From assembly GCA_948474755.1 (NCBI GenBank), contig CAOLHI010000737.1, positions 124,001-188,000 of the forward strand: 64,000 nt of DNA. Reading direction: 5' to 3'. How positions within the stretch are numbered: the first letter of the stretch is position 1; each line of letters opens with the position of its first letter. A program made the position numbers and the translations under genes. This document shows, in pieces, positions 10,349 to 20,489 of the stretch. The notes beneath the pieces were generated by a model. It worked only from the letters and a program-made list of their open reading frames with translations. It searched no databases and was not told where the DNA came from. Origin of the DNA: Ctenosaura bakeri. Its lineage: Eukaryota > Chordata > Lepidosauria > Squamata > Iguanidae.

Positions 10349-10629
10349 GCACATGCCAGCATGACATTAATGCTATTTCAGTGGCTCAGTTCAAACACAG
10401 GGTTTGTGTGGTAGCAGATGTTTTTCAATTGCGGTAGTAAGTTTGGTGTCATAGCAGAGAGATGTGGAGGTTCCCACCAGTGCTGTCCTGTCCTTTGCTT
10501 CAGACAGCAAAACATCTTTGACTTTTCCTGCAGAAATATTTCTAGGGCAGTTGACAAGACTACAATAACACAGAATAAAAGGAGAAAGCTGAGGTCCTGG
10601 ATCATACCACCCATCTCCGCATATGGAAT
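10349..10629. other. Unannotated sequence
   Basis: No repeat or gene is recognised between the CR1 end and the TGCA-word element. Confidence 0.35.
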
Positions 10630-10895
10630 TACGTGTTAATTGTGCTCTGCACCCCTTGTGTTGAACAGAGATGTTGCAAGCTGAACCAAGACTCCAAATG
10701 GACAATTGAATGTACAACCAAATGTTCATGGGCATCCATGATCAATGGGCATCCATGGGTAGTACATATTTCCATGTGCAACAGCATTGCATGCCCAGCC
10801 CAGCTTCAATGGCTTTGAAAATGGGGGTAGATCATCTGCAACAAACAAAAATGTCCAACTGCTTCTAGAAGGGAGCTTATGCATGAGTAAGACAA
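10630..10895 (+). repeat. TGCA-word dispersed repeat (copy A)
   Basis: It opens with GTTAATTGTGCTCTGCACCC then CTTGTGTTGAACAG, continues GCAAGCTGAACCAAGAC, ATGTTCATGGGCATCCATG and TTGCATGCCCAG, and ends AAATGTCCAACTGCTTCTAG. The opening, the GAACCAAGAC block, the GGGCATCCA block and the ending each recur in other copies in the same order. It codes for nothing recognisable. Confidence 0.6.
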
Positions 10896-11319
10896 CAAGT
10901 GTTCCAAAGAATTTATCGCTATAGTATTATGTGCTAGCACACACATACACACCTTGCAACATAAAAAAGAACACCATTCTAGGAGGTTGGAACACAGACC
11001 CTAAGAACTGCTTTTCCAGGATATCCCTGAAATTCAAGGGACATACATCTCCTTCATTCTGACCCAAGGGTCATGCTTAATACCAATTATTTTTGTTTAA
11101 AACAAGACCAACCAAGACAAATCAGAGGGATTTACAGTGGTGTTTATCATTGCTTCGGGCTTCAGTCAGTCTGGAAATGGACTCAGATGTCAGGGAAGGA
11201 AACAGGGAGGGGTTTTGTAAGAAGAAGGCACTTCAGGGAGACCTGAACATCTCTAGGTTGCCATGTGTTCCTTCATTATACACACACCTGTGCCAGGCAC
11301 CTCATTAAATAAAAAGGCA
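10896..11319. other. Unannotated sequence
   Basis: I see no repeat family or gene. A short CA-rich patch lies at 10938-10951. Confidence 0.35.
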
Positions 11320-11560
11320 GCTGGGGAGATCAGGAAAAGGGAGGCAGCGGCTGTCAGCTCAAGGCAAGAACTTCAAATGTGACACCAGGGAAGCATCGAC
11401 AAACAGATCTCATCATTTGACAGGCTGCTCCGTGGCCCTCGCAAACCATGCTGCTGGCCTGGGCCCATTTATAGCTCCAGAGATGAAACAGTTTCCAGGC
11501 TTTTGCCTCATGGAGTGCCATTTGCTTTGGCAGGCGCACAGAGGAGACCAAAAAGAGGGT
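11320..11560. promoter_or_regulatory. Candidate conserved non-coding block
   Basis: This is repeat-free sequence of balanced composition containing GGCCCATTTATAGCTCCAGA near 11463 (a CArG/TATA-like core). Function is inferred from texture only. Confidence 0.25.
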
Positions 11561-12179
11561 GGACCTTCCACGTGAAACAAGCCTGGCTTCTCCAGAGGAA
11601 TGTAGGAAGAGCTACTAGTTCCTCAGTCCCAGCATGTGCAACTCTAACTGGTAGTGGCTCTCCGGGGTACCAGGTAGGATTCTGTGCTAGCTGTTCTGGA
11701 GATCCTTGGCATTACTCTGTAGTATAGTTCCCCATACTAACCAGGGTATGAATTAGAGCCAAGAACCTTCATCGGATGTTAGTGTGATACAAATGTCTAT
11801 ATGTGGAGTTACACATTAAGGCAGTAATTCAGCATGACTCATAGTGTAGTAGTTTCACATATGGAGCAACCACCACCAGGACTTACCATGCTGGCCCTGA
11901 AGCCCTGCCCTCACACAGCCATTCCATGCCTCATGGGGAGGGGGCAGGATCAGAGCAGCATCAGACTATGTCCCCATAGCTACACACAAAATCTCAACCC
12001 TGATGAAATCATTTAGTGCCTAGCTACAGAGACACGGCTAGATGCTACTGCTACAGAGACATGGCTAGATAAGTCTGCAGGTGACATGTAAGCACATGCC
12101 CACACAGACACAGAATGTAGAGGATGGTGTTGGATGCAAGAGAGGTATGGTCCCTAATTGTTGGACAAGGGTGTGACTA
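11561..12179. other. Unannotated sequence
   Basis: There is no clear feature. ACAGAGACA(C/T)GGCTAGAT is repeated at about 12025 and 12053, a short local duplication. Confidence 0.35.
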
Positions 12180-12290
12180 ATGTGGGTTTCCAGATGGTGT
12201 TGGACTGCAGATCCCAGCATTCCTCACCATGGGCTGTGCTGGCTAGCACTTCCAGAACCTGCAACTTTTACAAGACCACAGGATTTCTCC
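12180..12290. mobile_element. hAT-type MITE remnant
   Basis: CCAGATGGTGTTGGACTGCA, GATCCCAGCATTCCTCACCA and GGGCTGTGCTGGCTAG follow the order of the common hAT MITE interior (GATGTTGTTGGACTACA, then a CATTGGC-like block). Terminal repeats are not readable. Confidence 0.5.
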
Positions 12291-12369
12291 CACCTGCCCA
12301 GAGTTGCTGTAGGAAAATGAATCCTGTGCCTAGAATCCTGCTAGTGTCTTATCCATGAACAAGGTCTCC

Positions 12370-12535
12370 TATGGAAGTAGCTGGACATTTTGGTCTGATG
12401 CAAGACATCTGCATTCAGTCCAAGGTTGCGGAACCAGAACTGCCCATGCACACACATTGGGTTGCACATTTGGGTGAGCATTCAGTTGCATGATATTTCT
12501 ACTTAACACAAGGGTTGCATAGCACAATCAATGCA
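12370..12535 (-). repeat. TGCA-word dispersed repeat (copy B)
   Basis: Read on the minus strand it opens GATTGTGCTATGCAACCCTT then GTGTTAAG, has GCAACTGAATG, CAATGTGTGTGCATGGGC, and ends AAATGTCCAGCTACTTCCAT. This lines up block by block with copy A in the opposite orientation, which is good evidence for an interspersed family rather than local low complexity. Confidence 0.6.
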
Positions 12536-12939
12536 TGGAGGAGTTTTATCTTATCCTGCTCCAGTGTAAGATCTCAGACACTGACCTTCTCCATATGATA
12601 TTCAGAATACACACACAACACACATCAGAGTCCCAAAGATATCCAGGACATCATCATCAGTTAAAAAAAAAGACACAGTGACCTAAACGGCAGCCAAGAT
12701 GGAATACTGATGCTAGGCCTTCCTGAAACATAAGTAGGCAGGCACATTATGATAGATATCCAGGTAGATAGAAATGCATCAGACAGAGAAAATATGCCAA
12801 CAGAAATAAATGAGGGTTAGATAATGAACCGACATCCCACATTGCCAGGGATGAATAATAGGCAGGTAGATCAAAGAGCCAATCTTTATAGGGATAGACG
12901 ATAGGATTGAAGCAGATATACATCCCCTCCCTGTCCTCT
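12536..12939. other. Unannotated sequence
   Basis: It holds a short CA patch (12608-12625) and GATAGA-like words near 12750-12775 and 12890. No gene or family is recognised. Confidence 0.35.
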
Positions 12940-13165
12940 GCTGGTGGCATAAATCTTTCATCCCTGATAACGTCCGTCTTCATAAGGAGAGAAAGAATTA
13001 AATATTTCATGAGATCACAGTCAATCCTGCTGGACTTATTCAGCTGACATTTCAAACACACATTTGACATTGCTCTCCTTCCCTGGTTCGGCAGAACTAT
13101 GCTGATGGGCACATTAGCATCCAAAGCTCAGCAGGTTGGCAAATCTAATTTAATATCCAACCAAA
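12940..13165. promoter_or_regulatory. Candidate conserved non-coding block
   Basis: This is low-repeat sequence with AGAATTAAATATTTCATGAG at 12990 and AATCTAATTTAATATCC near 13142. It lies just left of the 13311 direct-repeat structure. Function is inferred only. Confidence 0.27.
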
Positions 13166-13310
13166 GATGTGGGTCTACAGAGCTATGTTCCCTTCCTGGA
13201 CTCTTCTGCTGTCTCTTAACTCACCTCATCTGGTGATGATGGAAGGTGGTCATATCTAACCAAGGTTGAAGAAAGTGGGACATGTTCTCTTAAGATATTC
13301 TGAAGAACCA

Positions 13311-13519
13311 GGGAAAAGAGGAAATACAAGCTGTGATACTGAAATGTAGAATTCCAGTATGTGAAACTGGAATGTACGTTCCCGTACGTGATTAATATTA
13401 ATCTTTGCTGCCACCACCCACTGGATTATGAATTACAGGACAGTACAGTGGGACACTGTCCCTCCCCCCTCCTCTGGATGAGGAGTTCTATCTAGCGTGG
13501 GAAAAGAGGAAATACAAGC
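13311..13519. repeat. 167-bp segment bounded by a perfect 21-bp direct repeat
   Basis: A 21-bp sequence beginning GGGAAAAGAGG occurs identically at 13311-13331 and 13499-13519. The 167 bp between holds several short inverted repeats: CCAGT...ACTGG near 13353-13370, ACGT...ACGT near 13377-13388, and GGACAGT...ACTGTCC at 13439-13462. The purine-rich repeat could be a long target-site duplication of a retroposed piece, yet no A tail is visible. A local duplication is the alternative. Confidence 0.5.
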
Positions 13520-13644
13520 CAACTACACTTCTTATTCTGTCCTTCCACAATAATCAAGACCAACATGAGCTAAGGTCTAAGCCCATATTTTTGCTGTTGT
13601 TATTGGTGGAGGTGGTGATAGTCTTGCTGCTAAGATCTATACCA

Positions 13645-13785
13645 ATGGTCCTCAAATTTTGACCCCCCAGGTGTTTTGGAGATCAAATCTCAGGATTCCT
13701 CACTGTTAACCATGCTTTCTGGAGCTTCTAGGAGCTGAAAGCCAAAATATCTGGAGGACAAATAGTGGAGAACAGTTTTTCTACA
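13645..13785. mobile_element. hAT-type MITE remnant
   Basis: CCAATGGTCCTCAAATTTTG on the left and TATCTGGAGGACAAATAGTG on the right are diverged inverted ends, with a CAGGATTCCTCACTG...GAGCTGAAAGCC interior as in the common amniote hAT MITE. Confidence 0.5.
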
Positions 13786-14515
13786 ACACTGAGTGAATTT
13801 TCAGGATGTAGGAAGTGCTGAGGATCTGGTCAAGGCAGATCTTTCATTCATCAAGTCTTCTGTTGTCACTAATGGCTAGGTGCAGCTTTCTAGCTTTTTC
13901 AAATGAAGATATTTTCCAACTCTACCCAGAGACATTGGAGACTGAATCTTGGACCTTCTGCAATTGCTGTTCACTGTTTCGAAAGGTTACTTTGCCGTGC
14001 ATTAAATGCAGCAAGTCCAAGGCATCAGCAGTGAATACTAATACATATAATTCAGTAAAAAGTGCAATTCAGTTAACCAACATGGGATCTGCAGTCCCGT
14101 AGACATTTCATTACTTGTTTCCGTGTGCCTCATCTTGATCAGGTCCTCTGAAACAGACTCTAAGGCCCAAAGGAGGGGGGGTCATGTGTTTCTATGCTAA
14201 TATTTGACTGTTTTGGTAAAACAGTGCTACTCACCAGAATATCCAAGACAGTTTGATTAATAGATTCATTTCTTTGTGGTGGACCACTCTGCTGTAGAAG
14301 AGACTTCCCCAATTTGGCTAAATGTCAACTTCGAGTGAGGGAAAACAAAGCCATTTCCGAGTAAGGACAGTATCTTCTAAACATAAGCAAATTATAATAC
14401 AACTGATGGAGTGAAACATTTTTTGATGTTGCTGAAAATTAAAACAACCACCATCACTACCAGCCCTAGGGAAAACTTTCAGCTAAATCCTAAATCAGTG
14501 TCTCTCCTGGAATGT
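13786..14515. other. Unannotated sequence
   Basis: No repeat family or exon is recognised. The open frame 13815-14102 has no domain and no splice signals that I can defend. Confidence 0.35.
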
Positions 14516-14725
14516 AGGTTCTTCTGGTACAGAAATGTGATTTCCCTATTTCACAGGAAATACGTCCTCGGCCCCCTTGCTTATATGTTTCCTTCTCTGC
14601 CGGTGCCAATCCACCCAGGCTCAAGTGGGAAAATCAATGATTCATACAGTAATCTTCCTCCCTTCAGTAGATTCAGCTTTGCAGGATGTGAATTCTAGGA
14701 ATAAATCATTTCTGAGTGAGAATTG
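14516..14725. promoter_or_regulatory. Candidate conserved non-coding block
   Basis: This is repeat-free sequence with balanced composition, including AAAATCAATGATTCATACAG near 14632. Function is inferred from texture. Confidence 0.22.
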
Positions 14726-15126
14726 AAGTAGGTTTGCTAGGAGAGGATATGCACCAGACAAAATGGTTCCTAGGCACACAGTCCTGCTGGCAGTTAGAGA
14801 ATCTCTCTCTCTTTTTCAGAAGCAAAATAATAACAATAAAGCAAATGGTAAAAAGACAAGGAAAAGATTGTTCCAATGGTGACTGTTCTTTTATTTAAAG
14901 CCAGAACAAGAATCACTTGGGTCCCCGTGGACTTCCCCCAATGCCTTCTAGCTTAAACAAAAATGCTTACTTGAAAACAAAAACTGGGATGAGAAAAATA
15001 TTCCTGTAGGGTACGTAGTATCATATTTAAATTGTATTTCAGGATGAGAACCTTGAAACAGCCAAAATCCCCTTTTTTTCAAAAAAGGGAAATGAAAGTG
15101 GCCAGGGCCTTGCATCAGCTCTAGCG
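14726..15126. other. Unannotated AT-leaning sequence
   Basis: No named feature is seen. A T-run then A-run (TTTTTTTCAAAAAA, 15073-15086) forms a short hairpin-like inverted repeat. Confidence 0.35.
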
Positions 15127-15359
15127 TTTAGTCTGAACTTTACATATAATTTTATTCAAATTTCAACACATAAAACAAACAGTAATTTCTGCCATGTTAC
15201 ATGTAATGTTCTTCCTTCTTCCTTTCCTTTCTGGATTACAATTATTGATATTCCCTCTATTTGTTATATCACGTATCGCAATAAAATTTTAATAATCTAT
15301 AATTTGTTAGTTCCTGCTATATATCTCTACTTTACTTGCTAGATTTAGTCTGAACTTTA
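15127..15359 (-). mobile_element. Retroposed fragment with perfect 16-bp target-site duplications
   Basis: TTTAGTCTGAACTTTA occurs at 15127-15142 and 15344-15359. The 201-bp insert is AT-rich. On the minus strand it ends TTGAAATTTGAATAAAATTA, with an AATAAA signal close to the 3' end, typical of an L1-like LINE tail. The insertion is therefore minus-oriented and 5'-truncated. The LINE family is an inference, since no coding motif is left. Confidence 0.65.
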
Positions 15360-15544
15360 AAGGGGTGATCTAAAGTGTTAAAACCTGCCCTCAATATAGG
15401 TCTGGCACAAATCTGAACTTGGAAGTTTGGCCATGGCTCCATTCTATTGGGATCTTGGATTTGTACTTTGATAAGGTCCTTAGAATGGTCTCATGGTACA
15501 GAAGTACATTAATGATGTGGTTCAAGGGAATGTCCTAGAGATCT

Positions 15545-15665
15545 CTGTCAGAGAATTTCAAGTATCTCACTATACTACAGATCCCAGGATATAGGATGCA
15601 CCTACGGCCATTAGAGTAGTATCAAACTGCTATAAATATCTAGTGTAGATACACTCCAAGTCTCA
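15545..15665 (-). mobile_element. GTATCTGCACT palindromic element, part
   Basis: On the minus strand it reads GTGTATCTACACTAGATATT, CAGTTTGATACTACT and CCTGGGATCTGTAGTATAGT then GAGATACTTG. This follows the element split at 8635-9075. Confidence 0.55.
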
Positions 15666-15962
15666 AAAAAGTGTCTTAATTTATTGATAAGCCCAACATG
15701 TTCAAGAGGAAAAGTTCTTCTTCAAGGACATTCTTACCGAAAGTTCATTTTTGTTTTTCTGGGAGGGCTGCCAGAAGTCCTCTCAGAAGAAGTTGGTGCT
15801 TTGATGAGCCGACCATTTAAGAAAAAGGTTCTTTCAAAACACGTCAGTCTTCTCAATAAAATAAAGTACTTTCTTTCCTGAGACTGTTTTATTCTAGCTT
15901 CCCGTTAGATTCGTACTGTGTCACATTGCTGCAGATACCTGCTACCAGTTTGGCTTTAACTT
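15666..15962. other. Unannotated sequence
   Basis: No feature is recognised. Confidence 0.3.
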
Positions 15963-16060
15963 AGGCCATTTCTAGACTGTTATAATAGTGCTATTAGTCT
16001 ACTTTCAACATCCTATGGAATCCTGGGATTTGCAGTTTAGGGAGGGACCTCAAAGGCCAA
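15963..16060 (+). mobile_element. GGCCATTTC MITE, left half
   Basis: It begins AGGCCATTTCTAGACTGTTA and continues CTACTTTCAACATCCTATGG and GGGATTTGCAGTTTAGGGAG; the right arm is lost. Confidence 0.8.
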
Positions 16061-16261
16061 TGTGGACAATAGACGTCCAAGAGCTACAGTTGTCAACAGT
16101 ACTCCTTTAAGTCTTGCAGATGAGGGACCACAACTTCTTTTATTGACTCAATCCACCTATAATATGATCTTCCTTTTGCCTCCCGCCTTCCACTTTGGCA
16201 AGCATAACTGTCTTTTCAAAAGAGCAATGACATCTCCTGATGTCTCCACGGTATAATAACT

Positions 16262-16436
16262 TTGGTTCAGTGATTTGGGCTTCTAGTGAGAGGTCAGCCT
16301 TGATTTTCTCTCAGGCCCATTTATTTGTCTTTTTGGAGTCCATGGTATCCCTTGAACTCTCCTCCAGCACCACATTTCAAAAGAGCTGATTTTTCTCCCT
16401 CTCAATTTTCTTCACTGTCCAGCTTTCATATATAAA
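16262..16436 (-). mobile_element. Bov-B (RTE) LINE fragment
   Basis: GGCTTCTAGTGAGAGGTCAG, TCTTTTTGGAGTCCATGGTA, CTCTCCTCCAGCACCACATT and TCTTCACTGTCCAGCTTTCA match, in order, the minus-strand reverse transcriptase region seen again at 46838-47275. Bov-B is an RTE-clade LINE common in squamates. Stops and gaps make it inactive. Confidence 0.75.
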
Positions 16437-16757
16437 ACAGGCCCCTTGAAATAGTAGGGACATGTTAGCCATGCTTAACAAGCTCCTTTGATTCCAATGG
16501 TCCTATGCCAAATGGGACTAAATCTGGACTCACACTAATAATAACACAAAAGAGGATTTTGCATAGCGAATAACATTTAAGTCCTCCATAGCTAACATAA
16601 GCACAAACATGTGGTTATCAATATCATAGAAGTTTGTTACTCCAAAAGTCTATTTCTCAACAAATTGTTGAATGTGGAGAACACACTTATTCCCAAAATG
16701 GCTGCAAGGGCAAAAATATATGGATTTTGCTGATAAGTGAAGGTTTCATTTGCTACT

Positions 16758-16944
16758 TTGTTGTTGTTCCATGCCTTCAGGTCATTTCCAACTTATGGTG
16801 ACCTTAAGGCTAACCTATCTCAGGGTTTTCTGGGGCTGAGAATGTGTGACACACCCAAGGTCACCCAGTGGGTTTCATGGCCAAGAGAAGAATTGAACCT
16901 TGGTCTCCTGGCTCAAACATTCAACCCACTACACATGCTGGCTG
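16758..16944 (-). mobile_element. tRNA-derived SINE (Sauria-type tail)
   Basis: Minus orientation. It starts on the plus strand with the GTT-rich tail TTGTTGTTGTTCCATGCCTT then CAGGTCATTTCCAACTTATG, passes the body ACCCAAGGTCACCCAGTGGG and TTGAACCTTGGTCTCCTGGC, and ends at the tRNA-like head ACCCACTACACATGCTGGCT. Confidence 0.88.
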
Positions 16945-16978
16945 TCTTTCATCGCTACTAGCATCCTGCTAGTGACAT

Positions 16979-17160
16979 AGGCCATTTCCGCACTACGCTC
17001 TTATAGCGTGATTATTCCACTTTCAACATCCTATGGAATCCTGGGGTTTGCAGTTCTGCGAGGGGCCGGCCAGCACCTCCCCAAACTGTAAACTCCAGGA
17101 TTCCATAGGATGTCGAAAGCAGAATAATAGCACTATAACAGTCTAGTGCAGAAATGGCCA
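16979..17160. mobile_element. GGCCATTTC palindromic MITE, near complete
   Basis: The arms GGCCATTTCCGCACTACGCT and CAGTCTAGTGCAGAAATGGC frame a palindrome. The usual central CTCAGCCAGAGAGCTC block is replaced by a shorter GC-rich stretch (GGGGCCGGCCAGCACCTCCC), so the hairpin loop is shorter here. Confidence 0.9.
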
Positions 17161-17519
17161 TGTGTTGACTCCTCATTCCACAATGGAGTCAATGAAGGTC
17201 TACTTCAGTGGAGTCTAAGCAGTAAATTCTGGTCATTTATTTTATTTCTGTATCATTTTTAAACCCTCCAGACTGAGATATCCATTGGCCACACAGGAGG
17301 GGACTTGTGTACACATCTGAAGTTCTGCTTGTACCCATGAAGTGGATACATCTCTTTGAAACCTACAATTGAGATGTGGCTTATGGGATTGGGAAACCAG
17401 CCTTATTCTGCTTGTCTGCCCTCACCCCCCTTGGGTCTGATCGTGGCAACGCTCTGCTCTGTTGTTGTGACTGATTAGAAGAGCCAGGGAGAAATGGCAA
17501 CATACAGAAGCTGTCGGAC
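17161..17519. other. Unannotated sequence
   Basis: No feature is recognised. Confidence 0.3.
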
Positions 17520-17715
17520 TGTGCTGTGCCTAACATACCATTTAACAGCATGACAGCCTATGATTCCGGCATCTTAGTGACATATTTACTCTCCCCAGTG
17601 GGCCATCCTTTTAAGATTCAGCATTCTTGGGCAAAGGAGGCTATTAGTGCCAATGTCACGCTTGACCTTCTCGATAAAATGAGATGGCTTTGGAAACAAC
17701 TGATGGACAGCTGGA
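17520..17715. promoter_or_regulatory. Candidate conserved non-coding block
   Basis: Repeat-free sequence with CATTTAACAGCATGACAG, GCTATTAGTGCCAATGTCAC and CTTGACCTTCTCGATAAAAT; the TGACCTT word is a nuclear-receptor half-site type. Function is inferred only. Confidence 0.27.
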
Positions 17716-18168
17716 GGGAAAGGCAGTGGGTGAGGAAGGACTGTGTTGCAGGAAGGCACGTCAAACACAACTATTAGTCACAACTAGAGCAGAGCCACTG
17801 GACCAATGGGATTTATCAATGTGTTGCTGGCATACCATTCAGCGGTTGAGTCAATGGTCTTACACTTTTGGGGGCTGACCAGAAGGATTCAGAAAGAAAA
17901 ACTTAGGTAGGATTTGAAGAAATACAACAACATTGTGATTGAGAGATTTTCATTTGGTAAAATGAGAGTCCCACGGGCAATTGTATTCTCCTGGAACACT
18001 AGCACAACAAGGCCTTGCAGACCTCCTTGTTGAAGCTGGTAAAACATAGAAACCTTTGTGCAACCTCTGGCTACACTAGCATAAAACTCAAACAGCTCTC
18101 TGGCCAATGCTTTACAAACTGTTCTCTTGCACCAGACCTTAGATATTGTCAGAAGATCACATCAAATT
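17716..18168. other. Unannotated sequence
   Basis: No repeat or gene is recognised up to the inverted-arm element. Confidence 0.3.
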
Positions 18169-18487
18169 CTGTTGGTGTACATGTAAGTTTCCCTAGGTAA
18201 GGAGTTGGAGATTTTTGCTCAATGCAGGACATCCAACTGCTTAGTGTTAACATTCTGCTTGAAGAATTACAATTGTGTTCTGCTACATAAACCTTGTGTA
18301 GAATGGAACCTTTACACAAGTGAACCATGACAGTAATTGAACCAAGACAGCCAAATACATAGCCCAATGCATGTTGGACAGACACGCACAAACATACATT
18401 TTCAACATTGAAATGAAGGTGGATGTCCTGCATTGAGCAAAAATCTCCAACCTGCTTACCCAGGGGAACTTACATGTCCCCCAACAG
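18169..18487. mobile_element. Element with ~68-bp terminal inverted arms (TGCA-word copy C)
   Basis: The left arm 18169-18236 begins CTGTTGGTGTACATGTAAGT; the right arm 18420-18487, as reverse complement, begins CTGTTGGGGGACATGTAAGT. Both arms run through TTGGAGATTTTTGCTCAATG to CAGGACATCCA with few differences. The interior carries the TGCA-word opening (ACAATTGTGTTCTGCTACAT), ATTGAACCAAGACAGCC and CCCAATGCATG. Copies A and E end with sequence like the right arm (CCAACTGCTT...GGGA), so this may be the intact form of the family. No target duplication was found. Confidence 0.65.
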
Positions 18488-19219
18488 ATGTGGCCAGATA
18501 AATATATCGAATAGCAAAATATTAAGTGTAGTATATGGTTTAGCGTGTCACATTTAATGATGATATATTCATTATTAACCATTAATGCTGATTTATCAGA
18601 TAGGCCTTACTAACAGATTTATCTACTCTCTCTAAGCCGCTTTAATGGAATGGGCAAATAATATTTTACCATCTCAACAAATCATGTATCATCACTGTAT
18701 CTATAAACATTACTTTCATTTGCTAAAATTAAGAGCTGGAATGATCAAACATTTGCATAATTCAAACACAATATCCTTTATTACAATAATTAATGAATCA
18801 GCTAATGCTTAAATAGGTAGCCTACTTGAATAATGTCTTCTTTGCTTTCATTTGGAGAACCACTTTGTTAAATTTTCAAAAGGGATTTGCCCGGAAGCCT
18901 TATTCTCTGGAGAGCAGAGAAAGGTTCCCAAGTCTTACTTTCTTGGTGGTAGAACTTGAGTTACGCTTTATCACAAGTGGGAGGGTGGTCTTCTGGTATG
19001 GAGATCAGATTTCTCTACAAGATCTTTGTCAATCTATTTACTCAAGAAGATCTCTTCAGCAAGTAGCAGGTAGCTAGCAGTCTAGCTACACAACCTCTCC
19101 AGGAGAGAGGACAGCTGCCTAATGCATGTAGATCTTTATCGGACTCTGTAGTCACTAAGAGGCAAACATACTAGTGTGAACTCATCCCCATGTGTTTGAG
19201 CCATGGGCTGGAATTTTAT
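18488..19219. other. AT-rich unannotated sequence
   Basis: The segment 18540-18830 is AT-rich with TAATGATGATATATTCATTA and AATTAATGAATCAGCTAATG and could be regulatory. No repeat family is identified. Confidence 0.3.
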
Positions 19220-19312
19220 TGGTTAGTCTGAGCTACAATAGGCCTGCTAAATCTACTGTTGAATTGTTGGACAACAGACAGGTGAATCTATTCTAATTAG
19301 GACTAAGAATGG
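19220..19312. repeat. AGTAGACC dispersed short repeat, diverged
   Basis: GGTTAGTCTGAGCTACAATA on the left and GAATCTATTCTAATTAGGAC then TAAG on the right follow the end words of the family (TCTACTCTAGTTAGGACTAA). Confidence 0.4.
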
Positions 19313-19314
19313 GT

Positions 19315-19497
19315 TTTTGTGTGCCTTTGAGTCATTTCTGACTTGTGGTGACTCTAAGATGAACCTATCATGGGGTTTTCCGGGGTTGAGAGTGTATGAT
19401 GTGCCCAAGGTCACTCAATGGTGTGGCTGAGCAGAGAATCAAACCAGGGTTTCTAGGGTCATCCTCCAGTGGTCAAACCACTACACCATATTGGCTT
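19315..19497 (-). mobile_element. tRNA-derived SINE (Sauria-type tail)
   Basis: Minus orientation: tail TGTGTGCCTTTGAGTCATTT, body GTGCCCAAGGTCACTCAATG, head AAACCACTACACCATATTGG. The order and spacing match the copy at 16758-16944. Confidence 0.85.
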
Positions 19498-20084
19498 TCT
19501 ACTAACAATGGGACTTAGCATAAAAGGACTTTAAGAAATCCAATTGCTCATTTGAGATTAACTAGGAAAAAATACATTTATTTTGTTTACTACATTCTAC
19601 TTCATCAGTTCTAGATTCAGGTCACTGACAAAAGACAGAAGGGATACTAGGAAGTCAGGCCCAAAGGACAACGCTAGGAGTCGGGGGTTATGGTTTTTAC
19701 TGAACACCACCAGAACTAGCAAGGTGTACACTGCTCACACAAAGTAGTGTCCCAGATAGAAAACTGTGTTGTCTCCTTTCCTGTAAGAAATGGGGAAAAT
19801 GGCCAGCCAAGGTAACTGAAATGACCCTTGCTTTGTCTGAAATGGGTTTTTTATGAACAGTGATAACTCCTGGTTTCAACAGCAGTGGGATGATGAATCC
19901 ACCCTAGGTTTTAGTCAATATTTTAAAAAAGCTTTTCAAGGTGATGAGCACTATTCCCTATCTTGCATAACTCCTTTGAATTTCAGACTAAAACCCAAAG
20001 TGGAGTCCTGACTCCACTTACATGGGAGTCACTAGGTGCCACTGTTGTGAACCCACCCTTTTGTCTCTCTACAGAGCTGATGTG
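19498..20084. other. Unannotated sequence
   Basis: No gene or family is recognised. Confidence 0.3.
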
Positions 20085-20335
20085 TTTTTCAGTTTTTGCC
20101 CTTCTTTTTTCCTTTCTTTGGACTCTTTCCATTTGTAATATTTCCCGGGGAATTTGTGGTGCCCAAAAAGGGGAGACAGATTGCTGGTGAGGTCCCAAAG
20201 CAGAATGGAGTGACGATTTCCCGTGGTCTGTACACTATGCTTCCATTGATGCAGCCTAGAATTTCATTGGCTTTGTTGACCACTGCATCACACTATTGAC
20301 TCATTTTTAAACTTGTGGTCCTCTAAGACCTCTGC
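20085..20335 (-). mobile_element. CR1-like LINE reverse transcriptase fragment, diverged
   Basis: A minus-strand frame reads MVNKANEILGCINGSIVYRP then REIVTPFCFGTS, which parallels AKKANAILGCINRSMVSRSR in the CR1 at 47944-48812. The following FLGTTNSPGNITNGKSPKK corresponds to the [15 protein letters not shown] block but is eroded. The 3' part is missing, and frameshifts are present. Confidence 0.65.
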
Positions 20336-20489
20336 AGATGATGTCATTGTTCTGTAACCAGCCAGAGGAAAATAATATGTTTTCTTTTCCCACCACTCCT
20401 CCAGCCAGGAAATGGCCAACTTCAGGAGGCTGCAGCTGGGAAAAGGGGGCTTTGGAGGCAGTAGATTTTGGTCCTTGCATGATTGGTAG
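20336..20489. other. Unannotated sequence
   Basis: No feature is recognised. Confidence 0.3.
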
